Notes under the pieces: generated by a model
Database searches by the model: none
The model's input: only the letters and a program-made list of their open reading frames with translations
Told to the model about the DNA's origin: nothing
Made by a program: the position numbers and the translations under genes
In this document: in pieces, positions 57,600 through 64,000 of the stretch
Numbering within the stretch: the first letter of the stretch is position 1
How the letters are laid out: every line of letters starts with the position of its first letter
Source of the DNA: JAVBNN01 sp031551525
Lineage (GTDB): Bacteria > Bacillota > Negativicutes > Acidaminococcales > JAISLQ01
Reading direction: 5' to 3'
Length of the DNA stretch: 64,000 nt
Assembly (NCBI GenBank): GCA_031551525.1
Contig: JAVBNN010000023.1
Coordinates: 56,862 to 120,861, forward strand

Positions 57600-58631
57600 T
57601 TATTTGAGCGGCAACCCGATCATTTTTCTGTAATCATTCGGTGAAGCCACTTCCCTTCCCAACAGTGCGCACAGTTGTTTGAACTCCAGGAAATGCTGCG
57701 CGTTACTTACGATCTTCTCGTCCTTGTGCGGCCACTTCCAAACAGTGTCTTCCATGCCTACACGGATGTGCAGCCCAAGGATAATGGCCAGGGTCGCCAG
57801 ATAGCTCGACGCGCGTCCCGCGGCGCATACCATTATGACTGCGTCTTTATCTATTTCTTTGATACGGTTATGGATGTGCATAAGAGTTTCTACCATGGCT
57901 ACAGGCGAATGCATCGGACTGCCGCCAGGTAAAGCCGGCAGTACGCACCAATGGGTCGGTTTGCCGGGAATGCCTTTTTCGATAATACCGGTCTTGATCA
58001 GCCAGCGGTCGGCATTATCAATATCGCCGTCAGAATACACCGCTATTTGCGGTATCATGCCGTTTTGTTGGATCAAGCGCGCTTTTTGCACGCAAATATG
58101 CGGAGCCTTGGTCAGCAGCATATCGCCGCAATACGCGGCGGCCGTATTGACAGGCGTCACGTCGATCAAACCGGATTCCAGCATTTCTATCATGCGTTCC
58201 CAGTCACCCTCATAACGGGGCACCAGGCAGCAATCAAACATAACATCCGGGAATTCTTTTCTCAATGGTGTCAAAAGTTCCCTGTATAACTTGGGGTCCA
58301 GGCGGTTGTAGCCATCTTCGTTACGCACGTGCACGTGCAGGACCGGAGCGCCGGCAAGGCAGGCTTCACGCGCGGAATTGTATATTTCTTCCAGCGTTAT
58401 CGGATGGTTGGGATTGCCTCTTTTGCTGTAAAAAGAACCTACGATGGTAGTAGAAACAAAAATCTTGTCCGAGACATTCCACTTCGGCTGCACAATGACG
58501 TCGTCTGTGGCGATTGCGGTGTGTACGGGATCGGTTACTTCCGGCAATCCGTAAAAAAAGGTTTTTGATAACAAACCTTGCTCTTTATTGAGTTTTTCGA
58601 TTACATCCCATTTGATTCTACTTTCGATCAT
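57600..58631 (-). CDS. beta-keto acid cleavage enzyme 1 (BKACE, DUF849)
   Basis: 343 residues from the ATG after GGAAGGTGAGG. FVSTTIVGSFYSKRGNPNHP, VLHVHVRNEDGYNRLD (zinc His pair), FDCCLVPRYEGDWERMIEML and IRVGMEDTVWKWPHKDEKI place it in a longer BKACE subgroup distinct from BKACE2 (about 300 residues), so the two probably act on different substrates or as alternative forms. It is 41 bases after the dehydrogenase gene. Confidence 0.85.
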   Translation of the reverse strand: MIESRIKWDVIEKLNKEQGLLSKTFFYGLPEVTDPVHTAIATDDVIVQPKWNVSDKIFVSTTIVGSFYSKRGNPNHPITLEEIYNSAREACLAGAPVLHVHVRNEDGYNRLDPKLYRELLTPLRKEFPDVMFDCCLVPRYEGDWERMIEMLESGLIDVTPVNTAAAYCGDMLLTKAPHICVQKARLIQQNGMIPQIAVYSDGDIDNADRWLIKTGIIEKGIPGKPTHWCVLPALPGGSPMHSPVAMVETLMHIHNRIKEIDKDAVIMVCAAGRASSYLATLAIILGLHIRVGMEDTVWKWPHKDEKIVSNAQHFLEFKQLCALLGREVASPNDYRKMIGLPLK

Positions 58632-58671
58632 TTTCCTCACCTTCCATAGCAATTTTTTGCAAGCATTTACA

Positions 58672-59436
58672 TTACATTATAGTTCTTCCGCCATCTATAT
58701 TAAGATGTGTGCCGGTTATATATCCGGCCATATCGGAACACAGGAACAATACCCCGCCTACTATGTCTTCCGGTGTCGCCAGGCGTTTCATAACAGTCTT
58801 TTGCGCGACTTGTGCCTGCCGCTCCTGGCTTATCGAAGAAATAAGATTTGTCACGACAAAAAATGGATTTACAGCATTTACCCGAATGTTGTATTCTGCC
58901 CACTCCGCGGCCAGGGCTTTAGTCATTTGCAGGGTAGACGCCTTGCTCACGCCATAGGCTACCGCGCCGGGTACGCCAAAGTGAGCCGCCGTAGACGACA
59001 GGAACACTATACTTCCTTTGTTGGCCGGTATCATAAACTGTTTGGCTATTTTAGCAGTAATGAAAAAATGTGAACGCACATTGACCAAAGCTGTTTTGTC
59101 CCAGTCATCATAACTGTAGTCAACGGAAGGGCCTGTACGGTATATGCCGGCATTGTTTATCAATATATCCAAAGTAGAGCACTGTTTTTTCAAGTCTGCC
59201 AGCATCCCGTCAACCTGCTTATCGTTTGTAAGGTCGCAGGCCACGACTATAGCTTTACCACCAGCGGCTTCGATGTCTTTTGCTGCTTTTTCCATGTTTT
59301 GCCTGTTGCTTTCAAGGTCCAACACCGCCACTTGCGCGCCTAAAGAAGCAAACCCGACCGCCACGCTTTTGCCAATACCTTCCGCCGCGCCCGTGATCAA
59401 AACCGTTTTCCCAGTGAAATCCAATTGGTATTTCAT
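58672..59436 (-). CDS. short-chain dehydrogenase/reductase
   Basis: 254 residues. Rossmann motif TGAAEGIG, NNAG, catalyt ic S in FLSSTAA, and YGVSK (Y-x-x-x-K). The Asp in LDLES at the end of beta2 favours NAD over NADP. First gene of the cluster, so it may oxidise a beta-hydroxy acid to the beta-keto acid used by the BKACE proteins (inference). ATG after AAGGTGTG. Confidence 0.85.
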   Translation of the reverse strand: MKYQLDFTGKTVLITGAAEGIGKSVAVGFASLGAQVAVLDLESNRQNMEKAAKDIEAAGGKAIVVACDLTNDKQVDGMLADLKKQCSTLDILINNAGIYRTGPSVDYSYDDWDKTALVNVRSHFFITAKIAKQFMIPANKGSIVFLSSTAAHFGVPGAVAYGVSKASTLQMTKALAAEWAEYNIRVNAVNPFFVVTNLISSISQERQAQVAQKTVMKRLATPEDIVGGVLFLCSDMAGYITGTHLNIDGGRTIM

Positions 59437-59544
59437 GCTTTAGCACACACCTTTCACAACAATTTTTATTAGACTATGATATAAAATATAACGTTTCAAC
59501 AGTAGTTAGCACACATATTGTCGTATAGCACAAAACAATCACTC

Positions 59545-59577
59545 GATTTAAGCAAACATGAAACGCTTACTTAAATC
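59545..59577. promoter_or_regulatory. candidate operator of keto-acid cluster
   Basis: GATTTAAG and CTTAAATC form an inverted repeat with inner TAAGC/GCTTA halves in the 349-base, very AT-rich gap (59437-59785) between the dehydrogenase and its divergent regulator. Nothing else is evident in the gap besides the promoter at 59708. Confidence 0.5.
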
Positions 59578-59707
59578 ATAATTTTTGCTTAATATTTAAT
59601 TTATATTTAAATTATAACTTTGTTTTTAAAATTGTCAATGTTTTTTCACAAAACTACAATTGGGTTCTTGTATTTTAAGAGATGTGTTTGTGATAAATTT
59701 TTATAAA

Positions 59708-59736
59708 TTGGATAAACCTTTGGTTTGTGTTAAAAT
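59708..59736 (+). promoter_or_regulatory. promoter of XRE-cupin gene
   Basis: TTGGAT, 17 bases, TAAAAT, 50 bases before the start codon. Confidence 0.5.
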
Positions 59737-59785
59737 AAACTAAATAATTTTAATAAATTTAAACTTGTAATCTAGAAAGAATTTA

Positions 59786-60418
59786 ATGATGAATAATTGG
59801 CTTTTAGGGCACAAATTAAAACAAATGCGTCAAAAAAAACGCTACAGCCTACAGGCTGTAGCTAAAAAGGTAGGCATTACCGCCGCGTTTCTAAGTCTGG
59901 TGGAAAATGGCCACTCAGGCATAAGTATAGGAAATCTGCAAAGCATTTTGACGGTATACGGCCAGAAACTATCCGACCTTTATGAGGCTAAAGACCAAAG
60001 TGACCGGATATTGCGTTTAGAACAGTGTAACCATCTTGGTTATGACACGGACGGCATAGAATCCTACATCCTGGTACCGGATCCGCAAAATATGCCGATC
60101 TTTCCTGTGCATTTCCGGCTAGCGCCAGGAGCGGCCATTGGACCTATCGCACATCTTGGCGACGAGATATGTTTTATCATTGCCGGCACCTTGGAGTTTT
60201 TAATCGAAAATCCGGCCACTGGACAAATGGAAAGCTATATCACTGAAAAATGGGATACTATAACTTATCCGGGCAACGGAATGCATTCTGTGACAAATAT
60301 TTCTGATACTACAGCTATCCTTTACTCGGTTATTTATTACACAGACCCCAAAAACCCCTGCCGTTGCAAAATACCCGCCAAAAAAACTAAAACTGTTTTA
60401 GAAAAAAATCTTAAATAA
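59786..60418 (+). CDS. XRE-cupin transcription regulator
   Basis: 210 residues. Helix-turn-helix (GHKLKQMRQKKRYSLQAVAK, AAFLSLVENGHSGISIGNLQ), then a cupin fold (PIAHLGDEICFIIAGTLEFL, ITYPGNGMHSVTNIS) that may bind a small acid. Divergent from the keto-acid cluster and probably its regulator. A weak AGAAAGAA ribosome site precedes the ATG. Confidence 0.85.
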   Translation: MMNNWLLGHKLKQMRQKKRYSLQAVAKKVGITAAFLSLVENGHSGISIGNLQSILTVYGQKLSDLYEAKDQSDRILRLEQCNHLGYDTDGIESYILVPDPQNMPIFPVHFRLAPGAAIGPIAHLGDEICFIIAGTLEFLIENPATGQMESYITEKWDTITYPGNGMHSVTNISDTTAILYSVIYYTDPKNPCRCKIPAKKTKTVLEKNLK

Positions 60419-60421
60419 AAC

Positions 60422-60452
60422 AAAAAAACGCCTTACAAAAGGCGTTTTTTTG
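60422..60452. terminator. bidirectional terminator
   Basis: AAAAAAACGCCTT pairs with AAGGCGTTTTTTT; it ends both converging genes. Confidence 0.9.
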
Positions 60453-60454
60453 TT

Positions 60455-60856
60455 TTATTTAAGGATGTCTTTTTTACTATACATGCCGGAGGCTTTGACT
60501 TCGTCTGCCCGTTCCCTCTGCTCTTTTTTTTGCGTTTCCTGCATCGAGCCGCCAAGTTTTTTTAGGTTTGCGAGAACTTCCTGCTGCATTTGCTCGAGCT
60601 GCTCACGGTCGGCTTTAGTCATCTTCACCTCTACCCGCCCGTCGGCAATAAGGTTTTCCAATATTTTCAAGTCGATCTTGGCTTTCATGATAAGTTCAGC
60701 AAAAGAAGCGCCTGGGTGCTCTTTTAAGTAGTCCCTTATCTTTTTTTCTTCTTCCGCCTCTTTTTCTTCCAGTTCAAATTTCTTGCAAAGATCAGGATTC
60801 GCTGCTCTAAACAAGGGGTTCTTTATCATGTCCCGCATTCTTTCTTTATCATACAT
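60455..60856 (-). CDS. conserved helical protein of unknown function
   Basis: 133 residues, strongly charged. IRDYLKEHPGASFAELIMKA then KIDLKILENLIADGRVEVKM looks like a winged helix, flanked by long helices rich in E and K. It is downstream of gyrB with a 38-base gap, so may share its transcript. ATG after GGGAGGG with a long spacer. No name is assigned. Confidence 0.6.
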   Translation of the reverse strand: MYDKERMRDMIKNPLFRAANPDLCKKFELEEKEAEEEKKIRDYLKEHPGASFAELIMKAKIDLKILENLIADGRVEVKMTKADREQLEQMQQEVLANLKKLGGSMQETQKKEQRERADEVKASGMYSKKDILK

Positions 60857-60894
60857 ATAAATCAGACTCCCTCCCGGTTTTTACTGTTTACATA

Positions 60895-62829
60895 TCAAAT
60901 ATCAAGATTACGCACTTTATCGGCGTTTTCTTCGATAAACAGGCGCCGCGGCTCTACCTTGTCGCCCATCAAAACAGAAAATATCTGATCTACTTCCAGC
61001 TTGTCCAGTTCTTCATCATACTTTACTTCCAAAATCGTCCGGCCCTCAGGGTTCATAGTGGTCTCCCACAGCTGTTCCGGGTTCATTTCGCCAAGGCCTT
61101 TATAGCGCTGTACACCAATATTGCCGTCGCGCCCTATCCTGGTCAGTAAAGAGTCAAGTTCTTCATCGCTATACAAATACCATTGTTCCCGGCCTTTTTT
61201 TACCAAATAGAGCGGCGGTTGCGCTATAAATACCCGTCCGTTCTTGATAAATCCCGGCATATAGCGGTAAAAGAAGGTCAAGAGCAGTGTTCTGATATGC
61301 GCACCGTCGACGTCAGCATCTGTCATAATGATGATCTTGCCGTAACGGCGTTTTTCCATGTCAAATTCGTCGCCAATGCCGCTGCCGAAAGCCGTTATCA
61401 TCGCCCGAATCTCTTCGTTGCCGAGGATCTTGTCGAGACGCGCCTTCTCAACATTGAGTATCTTTCCACGCAAAGGAAGGATCGCCTGAAAATGCCTGTC
61501 GCGTCCCTGTTTGGCCGAACCACCGGCCGAGTCGCCCTCCACCAGGTATATTTCCGTCTGCTCGTTATCTTTGCTAGCGCAGTCGGCCAGTTTGCCCGGC
61601 AGGCCGCCGCCTTCAAAGGCCGTCTTTCTCCTAGTGAGTTCGCGTGCCTTCCTCGCCGCCGCACGGGCGCGAGCGGCTAAAATAGCTTTTTCGATGACTT
61701 TTTTGGTTATGCCCGGATGTTCTTCCAGGTATTCGTTCAGGCCTTCGTTCAGCAGTTTGCTGACGACACCCTGTACTTCGCCATTATTAAGTTTGGTTTT
61801 CGTTTGCCCTTCAAATTGCGGATCGCGCATTTTTACGCTGATAACGGCCGTGAGTCCCTCGCGCGCGTCGTCACCGCTGAGGTTTTCATCGCTTTCTTTT
61901 AGCATGTTGAGCTTGCGGGCAAAATCATTGAGACTCTTCGTCAGAGCACTTTTAAAACCGCTCAGGTGTGTGCCGCCCTCTTCCGTATTGATATTATTTA
62001 CGAAAGACATGATGTTTTCCGTGTAGCTATCATTATACTGAAGAGATATTTCTACCAGGGTATGATCCTGCCCACCCTCTATATAAATAGGTTTTTCAAA
62101 CAAGGTGTCTTTATTGGTATTCATGTACTGCACAAACTCGTTGATGCCGCCTTCATAATGAAATACCTGAGATTCTTCCGTCCTTTGGTCAAGCAGGTTG
62201 ATGCTGATATTTCTGTTCAAAAATGCCAGCTCACGCATACGGTGTTTTAAAATATCATAGTTAAAAACGTAGTCTTCTTTGAATATTTCCTTGTCTGGCA
62301 AAAAATGCACCTTGGTGCCCGTGCCGGTGGACTCGCCGATGATAGAAAGCTCCTTGACCACCTCACCTCTAGCAAAACCAATAAGGTAGCGCTTGCCGTC
62401 ACGCTCTACTTCCACGTCCATAAATTCGCTCAGGGCATTTACTACCGACACACCAACTCCGTGCAGGCCGCCGGAAACTTTGTAGCCATCCCCGCCAAAT
62501 TTGCCGCCGGCATTTAGCTTGGTCATAACTATCTCTACCGCCGGACGGCCGGTGGCATGCATATCCACCGGTACTCCGCGGCCGTTGTCGGTAACGGTTA
62601 TACTGTTATCCGGCCCGATAATGACGTCTATTTTATCGCAATAGCCAGCTAATGCCTCATCTATGCTATTGTCCACCACTTCGTATACCAGATGGTGCAG
62701 ACCCTTGCTGGTAGTACTGCCTATGTACATAGCCGGGCGCAAGCGGACATGCTCCATCCCTTCAAGAACCTGTATATCTTGCGCGCCGTAATTTCCGTTT
62801 ACAGTAGTTTCGTTTTCTTGGTTACTCAT
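60895..62829 (-). CDS. gyrB: DNA gyrase subunit B
   Basis: 644 residues, normal length for Gram-positive type GyrB. GHKL ATPase at the N-terminus (EVVDNSIDEALAGYCD, DNGRGVPVDMHATG, GGLHGVGVSVVNALS), transducer, then Toprim domain with EGDSAGGSAKQGRDR (about 430) and DADVDGAHI (about 506), and the C-terminal GyrA-binding part. It introduces negative supercoils with GyrA. Its place after recF fixes the region as origin-proximal. Confidence 0.97.
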   Translation of the reverse strand: MSNQENETTVNGNYGAQDIQVLEGMEHVRLRPAMYIGSTTSKGLHHLVYEVVDNSIDEALAGYCDKIDVIIGPDNSITVTDNGRGVPVDMHATGRPAVEIVMTKLNAGGKFGGDGYKVSGGLHGVGVSVVNALSEFMDVEVERDGKRYLIGFARGEVVKELSIIGESTGTGTKVHFLPDKEIFKEDYVFNYDILKHRMRELAFLNRNISINLLDQRTEESQVFHYEGGINEFVQYMNTNKDTLFEKPIYIEGGQDHTLVEISLQYNDSYTENIMSFVNNINTEEGGTHLSGFKSALTKSLNDFARKLNMLKESDENLSGDDAREGLTAVISVKMRDPQFEGQTKTKLNNGEVQGVVSKLLNEGLNEYLEEHPGITKKVIEKAILAARARAAARKARELTRRKTAFEGGGLPGKLADCASKDNEQTEIYLVEGDSAGGSAKQGRDRHFQAILPLRGKILNVEKARLDKILGNEEIRAMITAFGSGIGDEFDMEKRRYGKIIIMTDADVDGAHIRTLLLTFFYRYMPGFIKNGRVFIAQPPLYLVKKGREQWYLYSDEELDSLLTRIGRDGNIGVQRYKGLGEMNPEQLWETTMNPEGRTILEVKYDEELDKLEVDQIFSVLMGDKVEPRRLFIEENADKVRNLDI

Positions 62830-62874
62830 AATAGCGTCTAAAAGCCTTCTTTCCTTAAAAGATTCACTAGCCGG

Positions 62875-63084
62875 TTACGGTTGTTCATGCGTAAAAATTA
62901 CTTCTGCACGCTTTTTCAAAGTCAAAGAGGATATCTCTGAAAAAAAAAGCCCTTTATCGGTCAAAATACCACTGCTGTATTTGTTGGCAGTCGGGGGAAA
63001 AAAGGTTTTTACGGTCGACACATCAAAGATGCCGATAATACTATCGGTCTGAAGCATCATATCTGAACCTATATGAAGATACAC
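62875..63084 (-). CDS. remB: RemB/YaaB-like DUF370 protein
   Basis: 69 residues, GTG start after GAGGAGGTC. YLHIGSDMMLQTDSIIGIFD and the FFSEISSLTLKKR end match DUF370. In Bacillus this gene lies between recF and gyrB as here and has been linked to matrix gene control. Its start overlaps the preceding gene by 44 bases. Confidence 0.75.
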   Translation of the reverse strand: MYLHIGSDMMLQTDSIIGIFDVSTVKTFFPPTANKYSSGILTDKGLFFSEISSLTLKKRAEVIFTHEQP

Positions 63085-63901
63085 GGTTTGACCTCCTCGC
63101 CGCAGCCATCGTTTCTTCTACTTGTTTTTCCGTTAACAAGCCAACTGGACAGCCTGTTTTTATCATAACATAACTTCTTACATCGCTGTTACTAGCGTCT
63201 TTACGCAAAGCCCTAAGCAAAAAGTCCTGCACACATTCTTCCTTGATAGCAAAAAACTGGTTTCGGGAACATTCAATATTTTCGAGGGCCTCCCGGTAAT
63301 CTAACCAGGGGGTTTCGCCAAACATACTGGTTAGTTTTTCCTTTATCCGGGTAAAAACCGTTTTTTCACAAACCCGACAACGCTTTTTTTCGTAAGCAAG
63401 GATGGTTCCGCACATATCACACTTCCGGCCTTTTTTTCGCCAGTGATATTTTTTGTGCTTTTTATCTTTTCTTATTATTTCAAATAGTTTTTTGGCTAGC
63501 AGGGGATCTTGCAAGTTGTTTACTTTTTCCCTGATTGCTTTTTCTTCTTCGTTAGTAAGCTCCGGCAAAGGTTCTTCTTCCCTATCTGGTTCTTCTCTGG
63601 TAAAAGACTGTATTTTAGGAGTGTTTACTATTTTTATATCAGTTACTTTGCTTGTTAAACAAGAAAAGGCATTGATTTTCAACAAGAGGTCTTTTTTTAA
63701 TGTCAAAAGATTATGCGCCCAGGCGGCTCCCTCCACCTGCAAAAATAACGTCCCCATGTCCAGTTTCACCGGCTGGCTTTTTTGAGCGATCTGCGCTCCA
63801 GCTATTTCCGTCCAGTGAACTTTTAAAAGAGCTGAGAGATATTTTTCCCGTATGTTTTTACCGTTCAGCATTTTCTCTATTATACCATTTATTCCATCCA
63901 T
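63041..63901 (-). CDS. dciA: DciA-like DUF721 protein with zinc ribbon
   Basis: 286 residues. Residues 20-80 are the DUF721 fold (KVHWTEIAGAQIAQKSQPVK, FLQVEGAAWAHNLLTLKKDL), which in many bacteria loads the replicative helicase. A central linker, then a zinc ribbon CDMCGT and CRVCEK (about 160-180) and a 100-residue helical tail are extra compared with the shortest DciA proteins. It overlaps recF by 13 bases and remB by 44, so translation is coupled. Confidence 0.75.
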   Translation of the reverse strand: MDGINGIIEKMLNGKNIREKYLSALLKVHWTEIAGAQIAQKSQPVKLDMGTLFLQVEGAAWAHNLLTLKKDLLLKINAFSCLTSKVTDIKIVNTPKIQSFTREEPDREEEPLPELTNEEEKAIREKVNNLQDPLLAKKLFEIIRKDKKHKKYHWRKKGRKCDMCGTILAYEKKRCRVCEKTVFTRIKEKLTSMFGETPWLDYREALENIECSRNQFFAIKEECVQDFLLRALRKDASNSDVRSYVMIKTGCPVGLLTEKQVEETMAAARRSNRVSSYRFRYDASDR

Positions 63902-64000
63902 GGGCTCGCCTCGTTTATCCTTCCCTCCTGCACATGGTAATAGCTGGCATCTTTAAAATTATCAACCATATCCCGATCAGTCAACGTTATAAAAGTCTGT
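63889..64000 (-). CDS. recF: RecF, C-terminal end (partial)
   Basis: The last 37 codons of a frame that continues beyond the window: QTFITLTDRDMVDNF then YYHVQEGRINEA fits the end of RecF, the gap-repair ATPase that loads RecA. Gene order with dciA, remB and gyrB supports it. Confidence 0.8.
   Translation of the reverse strand, partial: QTFITLTDRDMVDNFKDASYYHVQEGRINEASPWME

Noticed and set aside
60895..62829. Plus-strand frames inside gyrB (e.g. 61511-62026)
   Set aside because: Shadow frames of a conserved gene with serine-rich nonsense composition.
1..64000. CRISPR array
   Set aside because: Repeats found are tandem, too short or too few (10-53 bp units, two to five copies) and none has spacer-repeat periodicity.

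Overview
The window looks like a piece of a low-to-medium GC member of the Firmicutes that has an outer membrane, most likely a Negativicutes relative (inference). The right end carries the classic origin-proximal order recF - dciA-like DUF721 gene - remB/yaaB - gyrB, all on the minus strand, so the window lies close to oriC. A spanin-like gene in the prophage lysis cassette fits a host with two membranes.

Layout. 1-2970: chromosomal flank with a threonine-synthase-like PLP enzyme, a decayed membrane-permease end and an aldo/keto reductase with two 4Fe-4S motifs. 3011-49752: a 46.7 kb prophage of podovirus type inserted in a tRNA-Thr(CGU) gene; the 13-bp core repeat ACGCATTACGAAT marks both ends, and the tyrosine integrase sits beside the right end. 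49839-64000: chromosome again, with a MurJ/SpoVB-type flippase, an ArsR-type repressor plus a CPC-type heavy-metal ATPase, a lipoprotein, a cluster of two beta-keto-acid cleavage enzymes with an AtoE-type transporter and a short-chain dehydrogenase under a divergent XRE-cupin regulator, then gyrB and its neighbours.

Prophage plan. Late genes run leftward: terminase small and large subunits, portal, Bbp19-like, scaffold, major capsid, Bbp16-like, T7 gp11/gp12-like tail tube proteins, gp13/14/15/16-like ejection proteins (one with an NlpC/P60 domain, one a 2089-residue polyvalent protein with an HExxH motif), two tail fibres with collagen-like repeats, holin, endolysin and an overlapping spanin-like pair. 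Early genes also run leftward from a Cro-like gene at 43.8 kb: excisionase-like, DUF2800 and DUF2815 recombination proteins, a family A DNA polymerase, a VapE-type primase-helicase, a candidate iteron origin, a VRR nuclease, a SNF2 helicase with an amber codon in its Walker A motif, and a RinA/ArpU-like late activator. The rightward lysogeny arm holds a CI-like repressor behind five identical-type operators, an AbiF protein with a structured leader RNA, an ImmA-type protease, a Schlafen/AlbA_2 ATPase and the integrase.

The most unusual feature is a pair of P22 immI-like control modules: a small ribbon-helix-helix repressor gene followed by an antirepressor gene (BRO type at 7.7-8.6 kb, Rha type at 30.1-31.0 kb). 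Each intercistronic gap carries a near-consensus promoter on the opposite strand, predicted to make a roughly 70-nt antisense RNA ending in an intrinsic terminator. Both leaders share a hairpin with the same loop but different, still paired, stems. A third ribbon-helix-helix gene at 9.1-9.3 kb retains the same flanks but has lost its antirepressor. Function calls come from reading the sequences and recalling families; no database search was possible.
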